DNA from: Meghimatium bilineatum
Lineage: Eukaryota; Mollusca; Gastropoda; Stylommatophora; Philomycidae
Assembly (NCBI GenBank): GCA_034231615.1
Contig: CM067317.1
Span: forward strand, 16,142,394 to 16,206,393
Length of the DNA: 64,000 nucleotides
Direction of reading: 5' to 3'
Below the pieces are notes generated by a model. The model did not search any database, was not told where the DNA came from, and saw only the letters and a list, made by a program, of their open reading frames with translations. Positions 43,681 through 57,400 of this stretch are shown piece after piece. The stretch's first letter is position 1. The number at the start of each line of letters is the position of its first letter. A program made the translations under genes and the position numbers.

Positions 43681-46600
43681 GTAAGTCAACATAATATATA
43701 CATAAGGCAGGTAAGTCAACATCATATATACAGAAGGCAGGTAAGTCAACATCATATATACAGAACGCAGGTAAGTCAACATCATAGATACAGAACGCAG
43801 GTAAATAACTTTTCTGGAAATGTATATTTAATCAGTTAAACAGCTCACATGATTATAGTAAATCAATAGCTCTTAATTTGGGGTCCACGGTTCCACCAAG
43901 TCCACGACCTTCTTTTAGGAAGTCCAGAAAAATGGTATGAACTTTTACATTAAAATTAAAAGGTAAATTAATAGATGGACAAAATATACTTCTCAAATTA
44001 ATATATACAATCTATAATATAATTACTATGTTCTGTCAGACTCTTCGGAACTCTATAAATAGCGCATTTACGTCACGGAATTGCGTGCGACATCCAATCA
44101 AAACGATAGGTGTTGTGACGTTTAACAAAGCAGACGAAATTTTTGTATACAAATGTTATTGATGCGCTAACTTCTGTACCAGCTTGTGGTTAAAGTTATA
44201 TAAAATATTTTATATTTAAAATGTACTTATAATTTGCTTTCAATGATGGTTGAAGATGATCCAATCGCAAGAAAGCGCCAAAAGAACGAAAAGCTAGATG
44301 GTTGAGTAGTCAAAGTGAAGAGTCATTCTCTCGGATTCGTGCCGCAAATGCTGCATAGCATAGACATAGAATTGAAAGAGAGATGCAAAGAATTTATCAA
44401 GAAACCCTTCAATAAAGACAGAAACGATTTGATTAGGATGATGATTTGCACCGGCGTTGAGCTAAACTAGAAAAATCACCATGGCAAAGAGAAAATCGAC
44501 AAGCTATGAATAGAGAATACCAATGACGTCACAGACATCATCCAACTGTTGAGCAAACGCAGATACATTGAGGAGCAGATGCCGAGGCTTACTCTTTGTC
44601 ACAAATGCATCGAAGTCAAGCAACTTCAAATGAAGCAGGAAAATTTGGTTTACAGACCAAATTATCAATGAGGATCGTGTTGCTACACATAACTATGGTA
44701 TTTTCTATATTATATGTCCATTTTGTGGTGCTAAACAATTTTCTAACCGTGGCAAGTTTACAAGTTGTTGCCGAAAAGGAAAGATCATGCTCCCAAAGCC
44801 ACACGACTTTCATGATGATAAGCTGGAGTATCCCGAGTTGCAGCGCTTGATGCTCTGATAATACACACCACAAATACACACTTCTCCGCGAGAATATTCG
44901 CTCTTCCACATAACACTCTTTTTTTTCCGCATCAATGGAAGCAAAATTTACGGATTGGCAAGGTAGGGGTCCATATTTTTTAAAAGTTCATGGACAAACT
45001 TATCATCTTTCTCATATACAACCGCCATGCAACAAAGTCCCAAAGTTCACTTAGTTGTATGATTTGTCAGTACTCAAGATACGTTCGACAAGCACACGCA
45101 GCAAATGCTACTTGCGAGAGATAAATTCTTGATAATATCAATCGATTTTATTGTCAACACAATACACTAGCACAGTCCTATCAGTTAATGCGGGATATCA
45201 AAACAAAAGAGATTCAGAATACTGCTAAAACTGAAAGAGAAATCCCAGTATTAAATATTGTTTTCAAGCGCGATTGTCAAGCGCGAAGACTCCCCCCCCC
45301 CCCCACTTATTCGTTACATTCATATTTACCCATTAAATCCAACAAAGCAGTTCATTAATATCAATATACTTAGTTCAAATATGGATCCAAAGTCATAGGC
45401 CTACTCGCTTTTGTTCCCATGCGGTCAACCGGGTTGGCAATGTGAGGCATATCAGGGTAAGCAACCCAATAAATTTAGTCCCGACGGGACGATGGGTCCC
45501 GAGGGGATCCGAACCAATCTAGTGTTCATATAATTAGACGACTTAAATTAAAACAAATATATATGTGGAGATTCTAAACTGATAAGTCGTAACCAGATAC
45601 TTAAGCTGGACATGAAAATATTTCTACTGAGCAGAATATTAAAGATAATGGACCGAGCATGATGAAAGCTATAGGCCTATTTCTTGTTTATAACGGGTTA
45701 CTTAGTTATCTAGTCTTATCTAATCGTTACTCTACACTGAACTTGATGACTAATAGTTGTGACTAACAGTTGTGCATTGACTACGCAAATATGTGTTTAG
45801 ATATACATTTCATGGCTGTTTACAGAGATGTGTTGAGTTTTCTTGCACATCAACTTATCTATTGTGTGTTTCAGATTATGTATTTTATAGATTGTGTCTT
45901 TCATAGATCCCTTTCAGATCAATATTTCTCATTCGTTTGTGAAGTAATTAATATTATGTATTTATTGTTTCTTATCTTCTTAGACCCGTGTCGAATATGA
46001 AGAACTTATTATCTGTTTCGTATTTTCTTAGACCCGAGACGAGTATGAGGAGCTTATGATCGAGTTTGAATTTCGCTGCAGGCGTGCTGCCATGATGAAT
46101 TACCACGAAGCATCCATCTATGATAGCAAAGTGTATAAGATGGAAATTGTAGCTGCTATATTAGGTCAGAACGATGTTGTATCATTGGTGTTGTACTTCC
46201 GTAAGTTATAATTATCTGTGAGAGACAGTAATTCACACAGTGGAATCTTTCATCTGTTATTGCAGTGATTACGGTTTATGAACCTTTACGGTACAGGTTG
46301 CAAAGAGTGTTGTGATTGAAGATTTTGCCATGACCAAAAGTAGTATAACCACGAATATCATGATAGCAACACGTATGCATTCTCAGCAACTCAAAAAGCA
46401 TGCTGAAAATTTTTTAAGTGGATGGACTTGAAGGCAATGGAACGCAGACAGAAAAGTGGTATAAGATGGCAAGAGTAATATAATATTTATTTTTGCGTCC
46501 GGACATGCTGGCTTCCGAGAAAATCAGCACATAGTCATATTGGTTTTAGAGAAAATTAAAACACATATATGCTGGTTTTCGAGGAAATGAACACATAAAC

Positions 46601-49600
46601 ATCCTAGTTTTCGAGGAAATTAACATACAGATATGTTAGTTTTCAAGTAAATGAACACATAGAAATGCTAGTTTTCGAGAAAATAAACACATAGACATGT
46701 TATTTTTCAAGGAAATGAACACATAGACATGTTATTTTTCAAGGAAATGAACACATAGACATGTTATTTTTCAAGGAAATGAACACATAGAAATGTTATT
46801 TTTCAAGGAAATGAACACATAGACATGTTATTTTTCAAGGAAATGAACACATAGAAATGCTAGTTGGTATAGCGATTACGAAGACTCTACCGCAGTGAAC
46901 AGACCTAATGCTCTTACGAAAATGGGACTAGTGATCGATGTAAACAAATGGATGTGTGAATCTGCTCCTTTGAACAAACTGCATGGACATCAGATCATGA
47001 GGGGGGGGGTACGGCTAAACATGAGTGTTATTCTGGTAACCGGAATGGGGGGGGGGGGGCTGGTAAACAGACACATATTTGGTGTGTGTGGTCAGTCTCA
47101 AAATGTTGAGAGATATATATTGAGAATGAAATTCAAACATTCTTGGACAGATGGTTCGATGTGTAGTGAGCATTATCTGTCGACTAACTGATTACTGCTT
47201 ACCCATGACCGTCAGAGATTATAGAAGACCTCTGCACAGAATTAATTGGACTTCATTAGTTACGTATTTGATTATTGTCGTGATTTTCATTTGTCATTGT
47301 TTATATACTTGTTGAAGTCGCCTTGGTTATTTTTAGCATGCGACTCCAAGTATAACAATAGTGACCAACGAAAATAACGAGAAAAATTAAAAAAAAGTAA
47401 CAAATGAAGTTGCTAATTAATTCTGGGCAGCGGTCTTCTATAACAGCAGACGGTCATGGCTTACCTAACAGCTGTTCTATTAGGTCAGATATTTTTCTAT
47501 GCTCATTCTAAAACTCCTGCAGATTAACAGGTGTAGTCCAGAGAACGAGATGAGTTGTATGGTTTACAGGTGTGCTGCTACACCTGCGCTTTCGGCCTAA
47601 CATCTCCAATTTCAGAATGGCTACTATATTTTTGGATCATCCATATGGATAAGACAGCACACACACTCCTAAACCTCCATAGTTGTCTCTTACGACATGA
47701 ATGACTGCTCACAGTGTTGTTATTTTATGCACCCGTTTCTGGCAAGATCATAAGATCATTCTTCAGTAAGTGTGTGTGTGTGGGGGGGGATGATTGGGGG
47801 GGGGGGGGTGTTTATAACAAAATAACAGTCGCCCATCTCCGTGTGCAAATACCTTTATTTAATAGGAAATTGGATGACCTTTTTTTTTGAAAAATTGCTA
47901 CAGGGATGGAGGTTTGAACACTTCCCCCCTCCCCATCTATGGACTTGATCTGATTGATAAAGTGGTGATTAATGAATAACATAATAAAGTTTTGTTTGTT
48001 GTTGTTTGGATTGAATAATTTGTGGTGCGTGCGTGGTTTTAATGATCCCTTATCCTGATATACAAATGATGTGAATTAAGCTATTAACATGATGTTCCGC
48101 ACAGAAAACATATAATCAAGCATCTTTAACATAGAGAAACTTGGTTTCTTCATTTTCCGCATTCATTTTCAAACTGCTGTCGATTATCAAGATGTGACCA
48201 CAAAGAACAAGGTTTACATGTTGTTAGTTGGTTTATAAAGTGACTGTGGTGCAAATGACTTTTCATTGTTCTTGTGTGAAAATCAGGGTTAGAAGATAAT
48301 CAAGATCTTAAAAGTATCTCCTTGTGGTGTATCTTGGAAACATATACAACGGCTTGTCTTGTGTTTCTGGCTGACACTTTTATAAATTGCTTCCAGGACT
48401 GTGGATGCTATAGATGGAATGAGAATTGTCTGCAATAAGGCAAGCAATATCTTCAACACAATTCAGCCGACAGGTCCAAAGGCACTGTTGCCACACATTG
48501 ATGCAAGAAATTCTGGTTCGGACGGCTTGTATGCATGGGCATTGAAGGAGCGGCCAATGTCAATGTGCCGATACGGGTAGATGAAGCTACGGATTAGTAA
48601 CGTCTAGAGTACATATTGAATCCCTCTGAAAAATCCACACACTCTAGAAAGGAGCGCCGTGTAAGGGAAAAGCTACGATGGCAACAATGTCTCATCTGTC
48701 TAGCACGAAACCGACAAAAGTGATGTTCATGGTCGCAAATACACAACAGTCAAATCGAAATGTCCATTGTCAAAAGATTTCGCTACAGCATACCACATTC
48801 ATGTAGGAGACATGCTTCAGGTACTGGATACACCAACCTAGAGCAGGCATACCTGGATATATAATAAAGCTGTGAATACGGCTCCCCATTGCACAAAGGA
48901 AAAGCATCGAACAAATGTTGGGGAGTACATTCTGTTCAAGCTCACTGAGCGAAGCAGTGTTGAGATTTGCACTCTGGACGTTGTAATGTAGACCGGTAGC
49001 AATTCATTATCTTTGAGGACGAAGCAGCCCGTCTAACTCGACTGTTGCCGTTTCCCAACACGACTTATACAGAGAAAATTTGGTTGAGTACTCAAGAGCG
49101 CAGTGGGCAATGATATCGTCTTTCTTACAAGAGACTTATTACCCGGCTGCAAAGCTACTTGTCAGATATGACGTAATCAACCAACATCATTGTGTGAAAA
49201 CGCCATGGCTCGTAAGGTCATTACATGCAGACGGGATGAGTGCATGGAAAATGCACAGGACACATCCCAGACTCAAAAGGTGCCTGGAACCGCTGCAGGC
49301 GAAAATGACATTATCTATGAGAACCGCTGCAAGTGAAAATGACCTCACCTATGAGAACCGTTGCAGGGGAAAGATCTATGAGGACGAAGTAACCCACGTC
49401 TAATTCGACTGTTGTTGCAAAACACGGCACATTCAGAAGACATTAGGTCCGGAATTTAGAGGCACAAAGGAAAATGAAATTACCTTTCTACACTGGGAAT
49501 GGTTCGCTGACTGCAACGCGCCTATTTCGAAGATTAACGCACAACGGTTACGCAGTAAAATACCAGACAGTCTTGTTGTTTTGCTTGACGACATATAAGA

Positions 49601-52600
49601 AGGTTATCACAAGCTAACTTTCTTTCAAACCGACATGTTTAACTTTTGAAACAGAGATACTTGTTAGCAATGTGATGTATCCTCGCCCTTAGCATGAGAG
49701 CTACATCCTCATGAAGAAAATATCGCCTTCGCTTTCAATAAGAATTCCTTGTTGTCAAGGCAAAAGAAAGAGGCTCTGACCAAAACATGCATTAATGGAC
49801 ACCATGTCTAATGAACTTCGTTTTGAACTTCACAAATGTTTTGCCTTTCCTTGTAATCTTACTTCCACTAACCTTAGTTCTATCTATTCGGTAATAATTC
49901 TATGGTGTTTCGGTAATACTCACAGACTCTCAAAGCATGCTGCGCAAGTTAGAAAAATACATTCTGCGAAAAGAATGGTGGGACTTATTGAATAATTCAA
50001 TTGTCCAGAGCATTATATGGATATGCTGCACTGGTCATGCTGGGGTCAGAGGAAACGAGAGAGTAGATATATTGGCAGGCAATGTCGCGATAGACGACAC
50101 AAAGCTTAGAAGAGATAAAGCAGACCTATGATCTATGTATGTTATGAACAATAAGGGGGATAGTACACATCCCTGTCTAGCTCTCGAGTGAATGTGGAAA
50201 TATGGGATGTACCTGTGCTCGTTCTTACTGCGCATTGACTATTGACGTATATGCTCTTCATTGTTGCTATTATTTGTTAATCTGTTTACATCCACCTCAA
50301 AAAATCCCTCTCTTTCGTTTTCGTTGTTTGGTGTGTTACATGGGCGTAGGCCTGTAATAATGTTGTGTTTACATGGTCTAATGTAATCGTGACCGACATT
50401 GATCTTTCATTCTGATGTGTAACTTGAGCTATGTTCTTAGCGAATATTGGGTCTACGAAAAAGTCCACACAGTGCTTTATTCTTGAAACTGGGCCAACTC
50501 CACTGTAAAGGAGCGTGTAATTTTGATATAGCTTCATACAGCCCCTGCCTTCTATTTTTGTATTTGTTAATTCTAGTATTTTGATGTGTCTCCTTTTCAT
50601 TTCATCTAGCAGGTCTTGTTTATTATTTTTTATTCCACAGATGTTGACTGTAGCAAATTTAATATGTTGTTTTATTAACGTGAAAATGCAAAGAAATTGT
50701 CAAAAGAAATAGATGATTTTAAAAAGGTTCAAAATCTAAGGGGAATGATTTCATTGTACTTGGGTTACACAATATGTGCTTCGTCCCTCTATATGAATTG
50801 GCATGTTGCCCACCAATGGTAAAACTCATAGCACGTAACTCGGTAGCTTTAAGTGATAATTGCCATAGATCTCCTTAAAAATTCAATTTTATAATAAAGA
50901 CGCTTTGAGCTGGATTCGAATCTGCAACCTCTGTGACACAAAGCGAACGGTATAAACACTACGTCACAAAAACCCTAAAGTACATGTTGTTGTCGATATC
51001 TAAATGCTGATGAGTAATGCTGCTCTTGTTAGCACAATGTCATTCTTAAAAATGTGCAGGTCTTCTGAAGTTGACTGTGATCCATACAGTCAGTTAGTGA
51101 CTGTTAAGGGTGTCTGTAGAAGTGTTTTCATGGCAGTTAACAGATAAGGCAGTCAATAAGGAGCTGTTTCACTGTTTCATTGGGATGAGAGCAGTGTCTA
51201 CAAGTGGGTAGTTGCTGGGGTTTGATACAGTTTAAGTTGTTATTGATCCTTGCATGTCCTGTTCGAAACTGAAAGATAAGGGATTGGTTTCTCCTGCAGA
51301 GGTTGTTATTGTTGTCAATGTCCTATGGCCGAGTCATTTCACTAAATACATTTCGACCAGTCAGTCCATTTGCTCAGCCAGACTTCCCTGGTGCTTCTGA
51401 GAATCTGACTTTTCCCATACTACAAGGTCTTTGCTTTGGATGTTTTGATGCGCCTCTTTTTGGAAGTCTGTCAGTTACTTACCTTCCTGCTATATCGCTA
51501 TTTACAGGGATCCTAAAGTATATAGGACTACTTCATTGTACTTGGATTACCCCATATATTGTCCATAGTTCTCAGCAAAGCGGTAGTCTACTGGCCAAGA
51601 GCATCAGTCATAGTACATAACTCCGTAGCTTCAAGTGATGATTCCCAGGAATCTAAAAAAAAAAGGTCCACTTTGTAATCAAAACGTTGCAAGTGGGATT
51701 CCAACACACCACCTATTGAGCACAAAGCGAACGGTTTTAGCCGATATGCCAGGTAGATACACTGAAGTGCAAAGGATTGGTCGAGGGAATATCACATAAT
51801 TATAACAGCAAATTGTCATCTTTCATGTTCCCTGTTCCATTCACAGTATTAATCACCATAAAATACCTTCTCCGCTTCTTTGATTTGCTGCCACGGACCC
51901 CCAACAACACCTGTCTCTTGACTTGGTTGTGCTCATTGATAGACGGGTACAATCGCATATCCCGGGCCTAAAACGTTAGTTTAAAAAAAAATCTTCGCCG
52001 ATCGTACATTTTTAGTAGTTTGTGACGTCACTATGCCTGTTCATGCGTGGTTATAAAATGTCTACCATAAGTACGCTAGACTAGACTTTGTTACCTCTAA
52101 TATTTTATGGCAGTTTGTCCTGATATAACCTAAATGGACTTTTTCCGCTAGTTGAAAGAGGCACGCCTCTCCAATAGAGAGGCAAACGCATTAACTACCC
52201 AGCTAGACTAATTCTTTCTTTCTTTTTTTTCCCGCTTTATACCCCTTTGTGCCTTGCGACGTCAGGGGTAGAAGAGTTCTCTTGAGATGACTTTTTTGTA
52301 TGCTTCTTATAAGATTGTTTTCGTTGACTCCTTTATTTGTATTTTCCATCGTTTGCATGGTCTGCCTTGGCTTTGTAACCATCATGCTTGTATGTAATGT
52401 TTTTTTAGGGGCACTGTCTGATGGTAGTTTGGAAGCATGTGAAAACTACTAAATATGTTGTCTTTTGATGTAATAAAGGATTGGTATGTGTTTGTTATTC
52501 TTCTGATGTTTTCGTTTAGCATTTGATTTCTTATTGTTACTCCAAGGATTCTACGTAGACAAGGCATTTCTGTGAACAAGCTTTCTTTTGGCTTCTGCTG

Positions 52601-54450
52601 TTAATGTCCAAGGTTGACTTTGGTAGCATAGTGATGGTATGATGATCGTTTCATATAGTGCAGTTTTGGTGTTCATGTTCACGTATTTGTTCACATAGAA
52701 AGTCTTCGACTGGTAAAAATGCAATACGTGTGTTACAGATACGATGGAGAAAAGAAGTGGCATGCTATAACATTAGCCAACAACGATATGGATGGGTTAG
52801 CTAAAAGTACAACACTTGGAACTGTCAGGCCAAGTTCCTGTTGCAAACTTTTTTTTATCTTACGCTACAGGCGAACAGTAACTCGTTCTAAGCCATACTG
52901 GAGAAAAGACACATACTGCCACCCCCTATCCCGGTTTGTTTATGGAGATACAACCTTTCTAACCGGCCTAACCCTCTTATACAGTATAAATAGTTTCAAA
53001 ATATGTATATAAATAAACAAATAACTACTCGTCGTCTGAAATATAGGGCCAATGAAAATAATCAAAACTAAAATTTATGCTATATTTCATCCCACATATT
53101 TCCTATAATAGGTAGGCCAGAGATATGTGATTGTACCAGATACTGTATATTGTCAATCTTATGATGTTTTTCTCCCACTTGTATCTCTTGACTACCTCTT
53201 GCTCTTCGCCTGTTAACTTTACCTTCAAGTATGGTCTTCAATGAGTGATCATTTCAAAATATGCTTTAAATATTTTATTTGTGTGATTTAAATTTCCTTA
53301 AATACTATATATTTCAAATGCAATGTTCTCAGAATCTTTTGTTTCACTTTACATGAAGTTCTTTCTATTTTTCTAAAATAACCAAATCTTAAAGACACAA
53401 ATTCTGTTTTCTAGCTGTTTGTTCGTTATCCATGTTTTTTTAAACAATACATTAGTATGGAGTAAATATATTACAGATGATGGAGTATTAGGCAAGATGT
53501 GACCTAGGCTCCTTTAGCTGAATATTTCTCCTAATAATATCATTGCAACATGAAGTGTATTGTACACATACGAGCATTAGAAATAATTATTTATCTCCAT
53601 GTTTTATCTACTTTATTCTACAGGCATGGACGAAGATATTTTATCCTAGTTCTTGTTTCAGAGCTTGTGCCTCTATTTTATTATCCATTAGTTAATAAAT
53701 TAGATGAATGACCATGTAAAGTTGAGAACCACTGTTGTTAATGATAACATACTAAATGGCAAATGATAATTATTACCATTATTGCAACCTTCAGGTACAG
53801 TTTCCCTGACGACAGTGGGTGCATGGCTTCTTCAGCAGAACTCAGATATATCATTAACCAACATAAGTAAACTAGGAGGTTTTGGCGTGGTCGGCATTGT
53901 GGCAGCTTTTATTATTGAGCTTCTGGGCAAAGGCAGTACGAGAGTGATACCTTCCTTCAGGTTACTACAATCAATGTTTATTTTTAAATAACATAATCTG
54001 ATATATATATATATATGTATAACCACGTCAGTAGTACATAATAAAAATTACTAATTTCAATGTAGCTTTCATTCTGTTCTCTGAATGTTAGTTCCTCAGA
54101 AAAATTCTCCTGTCCGTATACATGCATTAACGATCATACTCTAAGATGGCGGTCCCATGTCTTTTGTCTGAGTTCGGTTCTCTACCACAGCCATCATTGT
54201 AGGAAACTGAAGTTCAGCCTTGAAGTATGTATGATGCATGGATGGGCTGCAGTTGCACATATGCATACATGTATGCAATATGATACCTATGGGCAGCGAC
54301 GACTCTGACCATTTCTAAGACACAACGTTATTGTCATTTGATATCTTTGAATATGATGGATTGGGTTAGATCGATCTTACACCCACATCCAAATGGCTCT
54401 TTCCTTTAGGAGTGATTAACTGTGGATTATGATTGTGGCTTCTATAGATT

Positions 54451-54494
<44 letters not shown>

Positions 54495-57400
54495 GTAATC
54501 ATAACAGCTGTGAGCAGGTAACTTGACAATCCATAGCTTTGTTTTCAGTGGATCTCCAACGTGAAAAATGGATTAGGCTATTTGACTTAGGATTACAATG
54601 TTCTATCTATCTATTCGCTAAACCCTTTGTTGCCTTTCATCGTCAGGGCTAGAATAGTTTTCTGGAGATGGCCCTCTTGTGTGCTGAATATATTGTGGAG
54701 TTTGTCGCCTCTTTTATTTCGGTGGTCAATCGTTTTCGTAGTCGGCCTCTAGGTCTGCATTCACTGTATCTGTGTAGCATAGCTTACTGTGCTGTCGGAT
54801 GGTTGTCTGATGGTCGTCTGCTGAGCGTGCAAACCATTTAATTTGTTCTCTTAATATATTCCAATTGTGATCTGTATAATTGTTCTATAATTCGTGCAGA
54901 GTTTCAAATTGCCCTTCTTTGGGAACGGTATATATGCCGATCTTTTCCAATCTTTTGGTCATATTTCACTTTTACAGATCTCAACACATAAGGCATAGTA
55001 AACTATGAACCGGGTTCTCCTCCTGCTTGTATTAATTAGCTACCAGTTCATCGCATCCTGGTGACTTGTCAATTTTTAAGTTCTTAATTACCCAATGTAC
55101 TTTTCCTAATATGGGTTCTGGCCCAAGTTATGTGCTTCTATTTGTGTGTGAATCTGTGTCTATGTTAGGATCTTCGTACATTTCCCTACAGTATTCCGCC
55201 AACCTATTAAAAATGACCATATTTTCAGTTATAGTTTTTCTTGACTTGTCTTCTATTGCTCGAGTGAGTGGCTGGCTGGAATTTTTTTATCAGCGTTTTT
55301 GCTTCTGTAAACATTATTCTGGTGTCCCCATGTTCGTAGAGTTGTAGTTTTTCTTGTTATGTCTAGTTTTTCTTCTGATTTCTTTATTCCTCTCTTTGTT
55401 TGTCATATTTTAGTGATTTTAGTTTTATTTAGGTTGTTGATTAGTTGCAGTTTTGACTGGCTCTTCTTTTTGTCACTCTTCCGGGTATATGAGCCTGTGT
55501 AGATGACAGTATTGTGTCTCTGATGTTATTTGCGAGTTCATCTGGTGTGATCTCCTCTTGAACGACCATCAATGTACTATATTTGTTCTGCACCTCCACG
55601 CTGTATTCTGTTGATATCTAATGGGTCAAGCGCTTTTCGCTAACCTTCTGAGTCTGGTCTTCACATCTACTACTAATAACCTCGTTGTTGGAATTACAAT
55701 CTGCTCTAGGACAAGTCTTACAGAACAGTTGACCATCTGTGGTATATAGTGATAAAGTCTATTTGGTTTCTTGTCTTGTAATCTGGTGATGTTCAAGTGT
55801 ATAGGCGTCTAGGGTGTTGTTTTAACAGGGTATTGGCAATTACTAAGTCATTTTCTAGGCAGAACGTTAGCAGTCTTTCTCCTCTTTAATTTTGCTGTCC
55901 TAATCGAAATGTGCATTAAACTCTGCATTCCTCAAGTCTTCTTTCCCTACCAACTTTCGCATTTATTATTAGTTTGATGTCTTGTTTGTGTGTTTTGTCT
56001 ATTGTTTCCTGCAATTTTATGATTGATACCATTAAATTAGTAAAGGTTTATATATAATAGAATATCTGTTCACGTAATGTTGAAACACGAGTCATGGTGA
56101 CATTATTACTTGAACCGCGACCCCACTATTTGTTATGTTGTTAAACTCTGATATAACCAAACTAGACTAGCATCTGCGGTTGAAAAGTCACTCCTCACCA
56201 TCGCATATCATCATCATCATCAAGTGCCGTCTCCGCAACGAAGGTTGGCTGCAACGTATCTCCAACATCTCCTGTCTCTTGTCTTGGTGGTGCACTCTGC
56301 TAGACTGTAACCTGTCCATCTTGTGATGCAACTCTCCCACTTGTATCTCTGCCTACCTCTTGCTCGCTTCCCTTTGACTTTACCCTCAAGTAAGGTCTTC
56401 AATAGGGTGTCATGTCTTTTAATGTGTCCAAAGTATTGTATTTGCCTGATCTTTATTTCTCTTAGTAGTTCTTTCTTCATATTAAGTGTCTTTAGCACCT
56501 CTTTATTTGTTTTCTTCTCTTTCCATGATGTTCTCCCTATTCTTCTATATACCCACATCTCAAAGGCATCAATTTTGTCTTCTAATTGTTTATTTAGTGT
56601 CCATGTTTCTGAGCCATACATTAATATGGAATAGATGTAGCATTTTATAATTCTCATTTTTAACTTGTTTGTAATTTGTTTAGATATTAATAATTTCCTC
56701 ATGTCATTGAAGGTACTTTTAGCCATTCCTATTCTCCTTTTAACTTCTGTTTCACATCTGCCATCATTTGTGTCCAAATGATGTGTCCAAGATATTGTAT
56801 CAATATCTATGTGTCCAATATATTGATACTGTTTTACTTGTTGTAGTTTCTCTCCCTGTATGTTTATGTTTACCTCCTGTTCTTCTGTGTCTTTGCTGAT
56901 TATCATGGTTTTTTTTTGTGAATGTTTATATCCAGTCCATATTCATTACTTGATTTATTGACTTGATCTATTAGTCTTTGTAGTTCATGTTCACTTTCTG
57001 CTAAAAGAACAGTGTCATCTGCATATCTAATGTTGTTTATTATTTTCCCATTGATCTTGAGTCCTGGTATTTCTTCTATATTTTATTTAAAGATATTCTC
57101 TGTGTAGATATTAAATAGGCTTGGTGATAAAATGCATCCTTGTCTTACCCCTCTTCTTATTTCTATGTACGGAGAGTAGCTGTTTTCACATGTACCATCG
57201 CATATACATTTACTTAAACATAATATTAACCAAACAGGAGTTAAGGGACACAACAACGTATAACATTCAGCATGTTCATTACTCAGTTAACTACCTTATC
57301 TTATCTCACTAACATTTCACAATGTTTTTTTTTTTTAAATTAACGCGTATAGCCGAAGGGCAGAAGCTCATGTCAAAGTTGGAGCAGCATGGCAAACTCT

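Noticed and set aside
46895..47191. 98-codon plus frame in intron 2
   Set aside because: Crosses two poly-G runs, no motif, and lies within a host intron.
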